From contig JAMXIF010000042.1 in NCBI GenBank assembly GCA_028583685.1, positions 21,768,198 through 21,832,197 of the forward strand: 64,000 nt of DNA. The letters are read 5' to 3'. Below the pieces are notes generated by a model that had not been told where the DNA came from, searched no databases, and worked only from the letters and a program-made list of their open reading frames with translations. Position numbers and translations under genes: made by a program. How positions within the stretch are numbered: position 1 is the first letter of the stretch; each line of letters begins with the position of its first letter. Below, piece after piece: positions 47,406 to 57,700 of the stretch. The stretch comes from Petaurus breviceps papuanus (taxonomy: Eukaryota > Chordata > Mammalia > Diprotodontia > Petauridae).

Positions 47406-48396
47406 ACAACTACATATGGAATTTCAAGCTATTGAGAAGTCTATTTAACGCTTTGAATAAGTAAAATATATGCACAGAACTGAACATAAGAAATAAAAGA
47501 GAAAAAAATATTAAAGAAGGCGATTCTTCTGTTCACAGTCCTGCCATGACTCTCATTTGACATTCTGGTAATGTGAGAAAGCCTAGTCAACTTCCCGCAG
47601 AATGATATGGGTGGTGAAGAAATGTAGCTTTAAGATATAAATAACTTGTTTAAGATTTCTGGTCTTGACATAGTAGGGTGGCAGGCAACACCAAAGTCAA
47701 ATATAGTTGTGTGTGGTGTTTTTTTTTCTTTTACTGTTCTTATTCAAGATAGGAAATTGATGAATATTTAAAACAAGGATGAAGTCAAGGGGAAGGGATA
47801 GATTAAAAATCATATATGCTGACTAGTTGGGCTGTCTAAACTTATCTTTCCCCCAGCAAGGATTACCCATTTTTCCCCATTAAATCATGCTTCTGATAAT
47901 TGCATTTTTGCCTTCTTGTCTATGATTAATCACCTTTCCGATCGGGTACCACAGACCCAATAACTTTTCCCAGTAAATAAGTTCATGAGAACCAAAATCT
48001 CCATCTCTTACTGATGCTATTGAATATGACTTTCTTTTCATTACAGCTGCATCTGGGCTAAAATCTTAATCAGCATTCCCACCTGAGATAATGGAAATCA
48101 CAATATATCAAGGACAGGGATGAAGAAATAATAGTAGTCTGTGTGAGGCTTAGAATGGAAAAGCTGAAAGGAAAACCTACCTGACTTCCTCTGGACCCCC
48201 AATAAAAAAATCAGTGATTACAAGAAACTTGATAGAGAAATTGAGATCTTAGGATTACCTTTACAGAAATTATTACCCATCAAGGGCATTAAGACCAGCC
48301 TCCTAACTATCCAGAGTCAAGTGTTCTATACTGTTAGAAAGTGGGACAAGAGGCAACACATCTTCTGGTTCAAATTCCAAAGAGAATACATGGGAC
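47406..48396. other. Non-coding unique DNA
   Basis: No gene or clear repeat. A repeat-free stretch at 47820-48060 contains 'gattaatcacctttccgatc'. Confidence 0.45.
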
Positions 48397-48542
48397 AAAC
48401 TAGGTAGCACAGCCATTAGCAGTGCTGGCCTTGGAGTCAGAAATGCCTGAGTTGAAACTGTCTCGATGACTTACACGTTCTTTGACCTGGGCAAGTCATT
48501 TAAACTCTGTACCTCAATTTCCTCACTTAAAAATAAATAGTA

Positions 48543-48623
48543 CAGGGCAGCTAGATGGCACAGTGAATAAAGTGCTGGCCCTGGCGTCAGGAGGACTTGA
48601 GTTCGGATCCAGCCTCAGACAAT

Positions 48624-48672
<49 letters not shown>

Positions 48673-48743
48673 AAAAACTAGCCTGTAACCTTGGGCAAGT
48701 TACTTAACCCCAATTGCCCTCCAAAAAGCCAAAAAAAAAAAAG
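48543..48743 (+). mobile_element. CORE-SINE with internal CA expansion and 12-bp TSD
   Basis: Head 'gggcagctagatggcacagtg', 'cctggcgtcaggaggac', B-box-like 'gttcggatcc', core 'taaccttgggcaagttactt', tail 'ccccaattgccctcc' and A-run. Target-site duplication aaataaatagta is at 48531-48542 and 48744-48755. The 'cagacaattaacac' region has grown into a long (CA)n tract. Confidence 0.92.
48626..48668. repeat. (CA)n microsatellite inside a SINE
   Basis: About 21 CA units between the SINE head and core. Confidence 0.95.
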
Positions 48744-49089
48744 AAATAAATAGTATGTAATAGACATAGACCTAATATTACCTATCTCACAGGGTTGTTT
48801 GTGAGGATCAAATGAGATAACCCAAAAAATGGTTCCCAAACCTTAAAGTATCATGTAATGCTAACTATTGTTATTAGATGGGGAAATGAATCTTATTAAG
48901 TTATAAGATAATAATTCTCCAATAAGTCAGAACAGGTTTGCTTTAGGGTCACTATGGAATAGATTAATTCACTGCAAAATCCTTTTGTATCCTAGAGCAC
49001 GGCTAAAGCTAAAAGTAACATTGGGATCAGAGGCAAGCAGAACTGGAAATCACATGGTGTGAGGGAAAATGCATTATTGGAGTTTTGAG

Positions 49090-49280
49090 GGGAAATAATA
49101 CTTCACTAAGAATCAGGGGACCAGTATTCTAGTTTTCTTTCTGCAAGTGACTGTGTGACCTCAGCAAGTCACTTAACTTCTCTGGTATTCTATTTTCTCA
49201 TCTATAAAAGTGGAGAGTTAGACCAGACTGGAAGTTTAGAAATTCTCTTCTTTCTTTACAACCCTATGTTTCCATGATCC
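49090..49280 (+). mobile_element. MIR-type SINE
   Basis: 'gtgactgtgtgacctcagcaagtcacttaacttctctgg', 'tctcatctataaaagtggagagttagacc', 'ctatgtttccatgatcc'. Confidence 0.85.
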
Positions 49281-49596
49281 AGAAAGTAAAGTAACATTTT
49301 TTAGTAAATAAGAGAATTTAGGCTTCCAAGATAAGAAAGGGCAATAAGAAAAGAAAGTTAATAATATCCCCACCTCTGTGTTATAATTTTATCTATAAAT
49401 CAGAAAAGGAGGAGCCTTTAATCTGAAAATGTGAATTTCCCTTGCAGTTATTCCAAGATATAGGCAATTTTCTATCTGTAAGCATTCTAGCATCAAGAAT
49501 AATGTATTCACTGGCCTTATACACATCAATGGTATAATGATAATTGTTGTCAATGATGATAACCCAGGGATGCTGAAATATTCTAAAGTGTCTTCT
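49281..49596. other. Non-coding unique DNA
   Basis: Nothing recognised. Confidence 0.5.
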
Positions 49597-49751
49597 TGGG
49601 GAGGCCAGGTGGCACAGTGAGTAAGAGCGCCAGCCCCGACGTTGGGAGACCCGGGATCGGTTCCGGCCTCAGATACTTGGCACCCACACAAAATAACTGG
49701 CCGTGTAACCTTGAGCAAGTTACTTAACCCCAATTGCTTTATAAAAATATG
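49597..49751 (+). mobile_element. Young tRNA-headed CORE-SINE with 11-bp TSD
   Basis: Head 'ggggaggccaggtggcacagtg', 'gttgggagacccgggatcgg', 'taaccttgagcaagttactt', tail 'ccccaattgc'. Target-site duplication aagtgtcttct is at 49586-49596 and 49752-49762. Same subtype as the copy at 7836. The minus-strand frame over it is not a gene. Confidence 0.92.
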
Positions 49752-49762
49752 AAGTGTCTTCT

Positions 49763-51054
49763 GATTAATGGAAGGAAGATTAAATTATTCTGAGCTCAGT
49801 TTAACAGCTAAGTGTAGGCTACAGTAGATATTCTGGGTCTTTTAAAACTGACAATCAACACTTAGTATAACTGGATACTCACTGAGTAAGTGCCTAAGTA
49901 GGACCTCTCCTTCTCCATTCCATGATTATGTTAGATAACTGAACATTTAATTCCAGGAATGATATATGTGACAGTGTCTGTTCTCATGAGAAGAAAATGT
50001 ACCAATAAGAGGAACACTGTTATGACTCCAATTCCTCCATTAAAAAAAGTTATAACTACCTCCTAGAGTAAGTTTGACATTCATTCTCATAGAAGATGTT
50101 GAGCCAATTGGTTTGTGTGTTCAATTTTCCTGAATACATGTGGTCATTTTCCTGAAATATGTCTTTCTATGTATATCAAGAAATAATGTGAATCTTGCTT
50201 GACATTAGGCTTCTTGCCCATTTCTATTATTTACTGTGATATTACTTGAGTGGGTCATGTAAATCATATTACAAGCATCTTCTGTGTTCCTGCCCATACT
50301 TGATCCTAAGGAACATGAGGCCTCAGTACAGGCATGCCAAAATCATCTTCTAAATCTATTTGTGATTTTATACCCTGCCTATTTCCTTTTCATTTTGTTA
50401 AAATACCTTTTTGTACTATTTTTTAAATGTCATAATGGCCATAAATACTTTTGCAGAGTAAAATTTTTAGTTTTAGGTTAGACAACTACCCTTTGGCAAT
50501 TCTTTAATTTTTAAACATAAACATCCAGATGAACAGCCTGTCACACTGTGCCAATTTGAATGAGTTAATTTTTTTTAAAGAGGTAAACTGCCAATGAATC
50601 CTTCAAATATAAAGAAAAAAATTTTTGATTATGAGCAATAAACTTGAAAAATTACCTAATAATTTACACAGAATGAGAATCTCCCTCCAAAAATGTTACA
50701 TTTGGCAAGTTTCCCACTTCTTTGTAAATTTATAACTAATTTATTAAGCATTTTTTCAAGTAATTTCTATAGGCTTAGGAATTCATTCTAATGAAAAAAA
50801 ATCTGCATACTTAGCAACACTTATCTTAGAAAGCAGATGGTACTCCCCACCTGAATTCTTGGTTTCCTTTTACCTGAGTGAAACAATAAAGAACAGTGAG
50901 AAATTGGAAGAAGGAGGAAAAAGGCATTTTCTATCTGTCAAGATCTACTACATCTTATCAGTTCCTTAGGCATACTTAAGGTATAAGTTTACACATATGT
51001 TGGGGTTTTAATCTTTATTTTACTTATCTAGAAATAACTATTGCCTTAAAGGAT
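49763..51054. other. Non-coding unique DNA
   Basis: About 1.3 kb with no recognised gene or repeat. Confidence 0.5.
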
Positions 51055-51190
51055 ACCAAAGTGGTAGAAAAACTATTGAATAGGAATTGAGACCTAGGTT
51101 CTACTCTATCACTAATTAGCTATCTGACTAGGGGTATAATAATTAATGTTTTCTCATTTGTCAAATACTAATGAAAATGGTAATGATAAG
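51055..51190 (+). mobile_element. MIR-type SINE fragment
   Basis: 'attgagacctaggttctactc', 'ctaattagctatctgactagg', 'ttctcatttgtcaaat'. Confidence 0.6.
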
Positions 51191-51194
51191 ATCC

Positions 51195-51480
51195 ACTCAA
51201 TTCAATTTGTAATATATTAAATAATTACTATGTGTAAGGGACTATGCTAGGTCCTGAGGGAAGAAAGACAGATATAACATATCCTGCTACTGATCACACA
51301 CATAATCAAACACATATTACCAAAATTTTTCTTAAAAACCAACCAAAACATTGTGATACAGGAGGGAATGAGTTAAGTGCAAAGATGAGGCACTGGTAAA
51401 GTAGTATTAGAAATTTGAAGAAAAGGTAGCTTTCAGTTGAGAATCAGAAAGAAGTTAAATGAGAAGAAAGATTCCAATAC
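51195..51480 (-). mobile_element. L2 LINE 3' end, minus strand
   Basis: 'ataattactatgtgtaagggactatgctaggtcctgaggg' is the reverse L2 end. The remainder is a weak match. Confidence 0.6.
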
Positions 51481-52063
51481 TGCAAGATGGTGGCCAGGGA
51501 CACAGTATCTTTCAGAGGCATCCAGGCTTCCTTGAACATTTAAAGATGGAAAGAATGTGAGGTGACATAAAATAAACTGGAGAGATTGTTAATAATACAT
51601 TAGAGATTACAAAGGGCAGAGTGAAATGGAAGGACAAATGAGGATATGGACAAGGGATTAGTAGGGCTCAGATGGATAGGGACAAGGGCACAGACAGAGG
51701 TAGAAAGGACTAAGGACTAGATGGGAGGGGGACAGGTTGATCAAGCCTTACATCTGAAGGATTCTATAGTGACTGAGCACAGCTTTGGTATTAGAGTGGT
51801 TGAATCCCCTTATTAATACTGTAACTCTAGACAAGGGAGAGCTAGGAATGGAGACAAGAAACAGAGGTGACAGGAAGTTCTGTCTGGATTCCTGGGTGAT
51901 TGAATACCTGGTGTTTAGGCTCCCAAGATTCACTTTGAACAGCAGCACTATAGTCTCAATTCAACATAGGAACAGATACGGTATATTCCAAAGACAACCT
52001 TGTAGGTATGTGGAGAAAATAGTTAGTTTCCATTCTCTGAGCCCTGGAACTTAGACCATCAAG
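51481..52063. other. Non-coding unique DNA
   Basis: No gene. The overlapping frames on both strands at 51748-52054 have no domain. Confidence 0.45.
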
Positions 52064-52367
52064 AGGGGTTCATACCCTGGGGTCTACACACTTGTATTTG
52101 TACTTTTTTATCTTTTTTACTTTTTTATTTTTTAGTTTACATCATTCATTTCCACAAAATTTTGAGTTACACACTTTCTCCCCATTTTCCCCACCTACCA
52201 CCCCAAAACAGTGATCCCACTGTATACCCCCTCCCCCAATCTTCTCTCTTCCATATCTTTCCCCATCCCCCCTCCGACTTTCCAGTAGGGCATGGTGGAT
52301 TTCTATGCCCCACGTACTGTATATCTTATTTCCCAGTTACATGTAAAATAATAACAATAAATATATC

Positions 52368-52371
<4 letters not shown>

Positions 52372-52399
<28 letters not shown>
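52372..52399. repeat. (TA)n microsatellite in the L1 3' end
   Basis: About 13 TA units adjoining the element's A-rich end. Confidence 0.9.
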
Positions 52400-52400
<1 letters not shown>

Positions 52401-53191
52401 TAAACATCTGATTTTAAATCTTTGAATTGCAGACTCTTTCCCTTCCTCCTTCATCACCCACCCTTACTGGGAATATAAGGAATTCAATATAGTTTGTACA
52501 TGTGTAGCTATGCAAAACATTTCCATAGTGGATATATTGTAAAAGACTGACTATATTTCCCTCCCTCCTATCCCACTTCCCCACTTGTTTTATTTTCTAC
52601 TTCGATCCTGTCCCTTTTCAAAAGTGGGTGCTTCCAACTTCCCTCCCCCCCCCAGCCTGTCCTCCTTCCATCATCCTCCCTCTCATCCCCTTCCCCCCTA
52701 TTCTCCTGTAGGGTGAGATACCCTATTTAGTGTGTATGTTATTCCCTCCCTAAGCCAAATTCAATGACAATAAGGTTGATTCATTCCCTTCTGCATGTCT
52801 TTTATTCCCCTCCATTGTAACAGTTTTCCCTTGCCTCTTCTATATGAGATAATTGATCCCATTCTGTCTCTCCCCATCTCCTCTCATTATATTCCTCTCT
52901 CACTTCTTAATTTCACCTTTTAAATATCATCCCTTCCTATTAAATTGGTCCTGTGCCCTCTGTCTATGTATACCTATACACATACATACACACACTCTCA
53001 TGTGTATTCATATGCCCATATACCCTCCTATAAAGACATATATAGTATGTATACACACACATTTCTATTCCCTTCAACTATTCTCATACTGAGAAAAGTT
53101 TCATAACCTACAATTATCATTTTTTCATGTAGGTATGTAAATAGTTCTACTTTGATAAGTTCCTTATGATTTCTTTTCCCTGTTTACCTTC

Positions 53192-54269
53192 TCATGCTTC
53201 TCTTGCTTCTTGTATCTGAATGTCAAATTTTCTATTCAACTCTGGTTTTTTCATCAAGAATGCTCGAAAGTCCTCTATTCCATTGAATTACCATACTTTC
53301 CCCTGACACATGATACACAGTTTTCTGGGTAGGTGATTCTTGGTTTTAATCCCAGCTCCTTTGCCCTCCAGAATATCATATTCCAAGCCCTTCGGTCCTT
53401 CAATGTAGAAATTGCTAGATCCTGAGTTATCCTGGTTATGTCTCCACAATATTCAAATTGTTTCTTCCTGGCTGCTTGTAATATTCTCTCCTTGGCCTGA
53501 GAATTGCATGAACCTGGCTATAATATTCCTAGGAGTTTTCTTTTGGGGATCTTTTTTCAGGAGGTGCTTGGTGGATTCTTTCAACCTCTATTTTGCCCTC
53601 TGGTTCTACAGCATCAGGGCAATTTTAGTTGAGAATTTCTTGAAGGATGATTTCTAGGTTCTTTTTTTTTGATCATGGCTTTCAGGTAGTCCAATAACTT
53701 TTAAATTATCTCTCCTGCATATATTTTCCAGGTCAGTGGTTTTTCTAATGAAATATTTCACATTGCCTTCTATTTTTTTCATTTGTTTGGATCTGTTTAA
53801 TAGTATCTTGATTTTTTATAAAGTCACTAGCTTCCATTTGCTCCAATTTAATTCTGAAGGAATGATTCTCTTCAGTGAGCTTTTGAGAGTCTTTTTCCAT
53901 CAGGCAAATTTGGCTTTTTAAGGCATTCTTCTCCTCATTGACTTTTCGAACCTCTTTTGCCATCTGAGTTAGTCAATTTTTTAGGGTGTTATTTTCTTCA
54001 TTCAGGTTGTTGACTCTCATTTCATAATTTTCTTTCATCGTTCTCATTTCTCTTCCCAATTTTTCCTCCACTTGTCTTATTTGGTTTTCAAAATCCTTCT
54101 TAAGCTTCTCCATGGCCTGTAACCAACTCAACTTTTTCTTGGAAGCTTTTGATGCAGAAGTTCTGACTTCACTGTCTTCCTCCTGTTCCATGCTTTGATC
54201 CTTTTTGTCCCTAAAATAGGAGTCTAAGGATTGACTGCTCTGCTTGCTTTGCTTACTTTGCCTGCTCAT
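53192..54269 (-). pseudogene. L1/HAL1 ORF1p remnant
   Basis: ORF1p binds its own RNA as a coiled-coil trimer. The chosen start at 54269 gives 'MSRQSKQSKQSSQSLDSYF', then a long charged coiled coil (about residues 45-175: 'MEKLKKDFENQIRQVEEK', 'NLNEENNTLKN', 'KLTEENHSFRIKLEQME'). An in-frame stop at 53973-53975 interrupts it. After a frame change near 53750 the RRM-like part reads 'LENICRRDNLKVIGLPESHD', then 'ARFMQFSGQGE', and ends near 'KPELNRKFDIQIQEARE' close to 53192. The length, about 355 codons, is normal for ORF1p. At least one stop and a few shifts make it inactive. It is better preserved than the 13.9-kb copy. Confidence 0.85.
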
Positions 54270-54946
54270 TTTGCCACTCAGTCACTTGACTTTTGAGCTT
54301 TTTGCCACAGTAGAACTCTGCTACCAGACAGGGGAGCTTTGTCCCAATCACTGGGGTTTTCTCAGCTGCTGTAGCTATTAGTTGGCTGCCCTCTCAGAAA
54401 CCTCCACATGCTCTGGCAAACTGGTCACACACCCCAGGACCTCCACCCTAGAGAGCAATCCAGATCCAAACAAGTTAAAGCAAGAGAGATTGCCCCTCAG
54501 ACTTGTTGCTTGGTCCCCCTACAATCTGCAGGCCAGGAGCTCTGAAGCAGCTTGAAGGCGGTGGCTGCATGGTCGTGGTGCCTCAGCTGCTTCTCTCTAG
54601 GGGGTAAAGGCTGGACCACACTCCCAAACTCATGGTTCCCAATGTCCACACTATACAGACCTCTCACTTTGTCCTTAGAATCTATGGACAAATTCTGGAA
54701 ATAGCCACAGCTGCTGGTGATCTGAAATCCCTCCAGCAGGTGGCTGCTTGTGGCCGCCCTGAGGCTAAAACCTCCAACTCATGCGGGGCTGGGCTTGGCT
54801 CCAAGAGGGCTGTGGGATGTTAGCTTCTCTGTGTCATTTTGTGGGTTCTATAGCTCCAAAGTTTGTTGAGAGTCATTTTTACATGGATTGGATGAGGTGG
54901 AAGCAGGAGCTGCACAGAAGTCCTGCTTGACTCCATCCCCCTACCC
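54270..54946 (-). promoter_or_regulatory. L1/HAL1 5' UTR (internal promoter region)
   Basis: About 680 bp of the most G+C-rich sequence in the window. It lies directly upstream of the ORF1 start and begins with 'gatggagtcaagcagg'. By family rule it holds the internal promoter. Open frames here (54497-54823, both strands) are by-products of the G+C content. Confidence 0.65.
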
Positions 54947-55110
54947 TTGTATTTTTAAACATTGTGACAACTGCAGTTCAGTTCAACTGGTTTCCTTTGT
55001 AACTCAAAGTATTTTGTTATATACATTTTAAAAGATTATTGTAAAAAGAGGTCCATAGGAGTCACCAAAATGCCACACGTAACAAAAATGTTTGTCAATC
55101 CTTGTTCTAA

Positions 55111-55704
55111 TACCTTTGAGCCCTTGAGATTCAGGGTCTGTTAATTCTGCTCAGGGTTACAGATGGATGTAAGTCCACATCATTTAGATACCTTTAGTGC
55201 TTCTGATTTTATAAGCCTTGGGACAGCATAATTCCAAGACCTCAGAGATGACTGATAATAATCTGTGGTGACTGAATGATTGGGGACAGGACTGAACTTG
55301 TGGTTGTGTAGTCTCAGTGGGTCTAATGGCCTAATCACAACCAAAAGATTTTTCTCCAAAGGAATAGATTACCATCCACCACATTCCAGCTAGTAATCTG
55401 GCTGTTTTAGAAACACTTGCTAATATTGACTGGACATTAACATTAATTATGGTTTATTGCACATACTGATGAATTTCATCAAAATGCCAGATGTGCCTCT
55501 TTGCCAAATCTAAATCTATCAAACAGAAAGTGATATATTTATTCACATCATCCAGAAGGTGTTTGGTCTGGTGTAGGATATGATACCACAGGGACATGGT
55601 ATGCACACTCAGTACTCGATTCACCTTGAAATTGAAGCGCTCATAAAGAGCAACAATGAATTCGCTGGCAGATTAAATCAATTGCTGAACTCGATCAAGA
55701 TCCT
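55111..55704. other. Non-coding unique DNA
   Basis: Nothing recognised. Confidence 0.5.
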
Positions 55705-56015
55705 TAGAATTCAGAGTTAGAGACCTTCAAGATCACTTAAACCAGTAGTGTCAAAGTCAAATAGAAGTAAGGAATCTCTGTGGGTTGGCATATTGTCTTG
55801 CTTTTAAAATGTAATGCTATTTGTGTTTTAATGTATTTGTATCTATTCCATTAAATATTTCCCAATTACATTTTAATATGGTCCTGACCACACTGGAGAG
55901 TGTTGTGTTTTATACCTCTGATTTCATCCAAGTCCCTCATTTTTCTAAAGGTTAAGTGGTGAGCTAAGACTCAGTCAGGTCTTCGGACTCAAAATCTAGA
56001 GCTCTTTCTGTTACT
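55705..56015 (-). mobile_element. MIR-type SINE, minus strand, split by a DNA transposon
   Basis: Left piece: 'cagagttagagaccttcaagatcactta'. Right piece (55921-56015): 'catccaagtccctcatttttc', 'ggttaagtggtgagctaag', 'cagtcaggtcttcggactc'. The two halves are adjacent in the SINE. Confidence 0.6.
55743..55920. mobile_element. Short hAT-like non-autonomous DNA transposon
   Basis: About 178 bp starting with cagtagtgtcaaa and ending with tatacctctg. The reverse of the end (cagaggtata) gives imperfect terminal inverted repeats. The candidate 8-bp flanks tcacttaa (55733-55740) and tcatccaa (55924-55931) share 6 of 8 bases. The internal 'ttaaatatttcccaattacattttaatatggtcc' fits a common marsupial repeat with ends CAGTGGTGTCAAACTC. 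Confidence 0.6.
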
Positions 56016-56459
56016 TTGGACTGATCTTCACTTTTCCATATCATTGTAGATTTGTATCTTACTTAGTCAGTGATGAATAGGGGATGGAAGAAAGGGAGCA
56101 GGTTGTTAGTCAACCAAATTTAATGTTCTGCTATAGTTAAGAAATGAAAATAAGACTGAATTGACACGTCAATGGGAATACTAACACTTTGTTTCTCTTT
56201 AATAATATCCCATTTCTTTCTTGGTAAGGTGATAAAACAATTCCATGAAATAATATCTTTGAACCTGCATCCTAGAGTGAATTCTGCAGTGAGAAAAATG
56301 CTTCCTTCCCAAACATTTAATTAGTAGTGAATCAATATGAAAAGCTTATCATGCATGTTGTCAGAATGAAAATTGGGTTCTGTGACATAGCTTTAGTGAC
56401 CACTTCTAATTCAACTCAAACACCAACTGTCTTTCGTCCACATTTTCTGTTAATGAAAA
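56016..56459. other. Non-coding unique DNA
   Basis: Nothing recognised. Confidence 0.5.
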
Positions 56460-56752
56460 TAGATATTTATTAGTTGTAATGATACAGACACAATAAGATG
56501 AGAACAATTATGTCTAATATATGTCAGGCGCTGCGCTAAGCACTCTACAAATATTATTTCATCTAATACTGAAGACAACTCTTCAACATAGATACTATGA
56601 TTATCCCCACTGTACGGCTGAAGAAACTGAAGCAAAGAGAGGTTAAATGACTTGCCCAAGGTTGCACAGCTATGAAGTATCTGAGCCTTGATTGGAACAA
56701 AGGTCTTTCTAACTTCAGACCCAGCATTCTAAATACTATGTCACCTAGATTC
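56460..56752 (-). mobile_element. MIR SINE, full length, minus strand
   Basis: 'tcaggcgctgcgctaagcactctacaaatattatttcatc', 'atccccactgtacggctgaagaaactgaagc', 'gacttgcccaaggttgcacagct', 'actatgtcacctag'. Confidence 0.9.
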
Positions 56753-57000
56753 ACAAAATTAAAACAATATATTTTGAGATAATTTCTAGCAGATACAATC
56801 CTACCCACCCCCAAAATGTCTACTCTTGCTTTCAAAGAAGAAAGTTAAATATAAATGAACTGCTTAATTCTGGTCATGTAGAGATTAAATGAACTTGAGG
56901 GTTGTTTTGATCCTGGGTTTGTTGGGGGAAAAAAAACAATCAAAAACAATACCTTCCAACTTTAAAATGTACTACTTACATATTATTATGGCAATCTTTG
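56753..57000. other. Non-coding unique DNA
   Basis: Nothing recognised. Confidence 0.5.
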
Positions 57001-57250
57001 GGAGACTGAGTGGTTTGATGGATAGAATATTGGACCTGGAATCAGGAAGAATCGTATTCAAATCTGCCTCAAACACTTACTAGCTAACTGACCCTGAACA
57101 AGTCACTTCATCCTGTTTGCTTCAGTTTCCTCATCTGTAAAATGAGCTGGAGAAGGAAATGGCAAATCACTTCAGTATCTTTGCTCAGAAAAACCCAAAA
57201 TGGGGTCACAAAGAGTCTGACATTACTGAAACAGCTGAAAAACAGTAACA
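57001..57250 (+). mobile_element. Mar1-type CORE-SINE with RTE/BovB-like tail, full length
   Basis: 'ggatagaatattggacctggaatcaggaag', 'cacttactagctaactgaccctgaacaagtcact', 'cctcatctgtaaaatgagctggagaaggaaatggcaaatcact', 'aaaatggggtcacaaagagtctgacattactgaa'. The tail mirrors the RTE/BovB 3' end. Confidence 0.92.
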
Positions 57251-57524
57251 ATACACCAATTTTTAAGTTTCTGAGTTTGCCTTGGGAGCAATCATTTTAT
57301 AACTGTGTAATACAACACTGCTGGCTAAGTCCACTATGGCTAGTACTACATTTTCGTTATAAATCAGAGGATATTCCAACATGACTACAGTGGAGACACC
57401 AGTTTCATAACTCTTCCCATAAAAGTAATTTCTGAATATTTTAAACAACTATAATCATTAATCTACCTCATGAAGATCCATACATATAGACATATTACCT
57501 ATGTAGGTATCATAGCGAATAAAG

Positions 57525-57700
57525 AATTGTAGAGGGATCTATAAAGACCTTTGTTTGAATCCTACTTTAGACACTTACTTGGTATGTGACTCTGGGAAAA
57601 TCAGTTTCCTCAGCTGTAAATTAAGAATGATAATAGCCCTTGCCTCAGAGGGTCACTGTGAGGATGAAATGAGATAACATGTGTGTATGTACATATTTAT
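57525..57700 (+). mobile_element. MIR-type SINE
   Basis: 'gtttgaatcctactttagacacttacttgg', 'cagctgtaaattaagaatgataatagcc', 'agagggtcactgtgaggatgaaatgag'. Confidence 0.8.

Larger units (their letters stand above)
48397..48885 (+). mobile_element. MIR-type SINE split by a younger SINE
   Basis: The left half (48397-48542) has 'ggccttggagtcagaaatgcctgag' and 'gacctgggcaagtcatttaaactctg'. The right half (48756-48885) has 'ctatctcacagggttgtttgtgaggatcaaatgagat'. The halves are adjacent in MIR order. Confidence 0.85.
52100..54946 (-). mobile_element. ORF2-less L1 (HAL1-like), nearly complete, minus strand
   Basis: Read on the minus strand this is a 5' UTR (54946-54270), ORF1 (54269 to about 53192), a purine-rich spacer matching the L1 inter-ORF spacer, then the 3' UTR and an A-rich end near 52100. 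ORF2 is absent: the spacer reaches a 'gggaaatatagtcag' word (about 52548-52562), like the one just before ORF2 in the 13.6-kb L1, and within 40 bases joins 3' UTR sequence ('ctatggaaatgttttgc'). Target-site duplication cttgtattt is at 52091-52099 and 54947-54955. HAL1 ('half-L1') elements of this layout are known in mammals. Confidence 0.8.
52064..55110. mobile_element. hAT-like non-autonomous DNA transposon, split by an L1
   Basis: The left end 'gaggggttcataccctggggtc' (52064-52085) and the right part 'tggtttcctttgtaactcaaagtattttgttat', 'aaagaggtccataggagtcacc' (about 54990-55070) fit a known vertebrate repeat layout with ends like CAGGGGTTCTTAACCTGGGGTCC. The right terminus near 55090-55110 is decayed. 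The ORF2-less L1 lies between. The class is tentative, from remembered terminal sequence. Confidence 0.5.

Noticed and set aside
52162-53092. Plus-strand open frames of 79-87 codons
   Set aside because: They are antisense to the purine-rich spacer and 3' UTR of the ORF2-less L1.
54497-54823. Overlapping open frames on both strands
   Set aside because: They lie in the G+C-rich L1 5' UTR and show no conserved domain.
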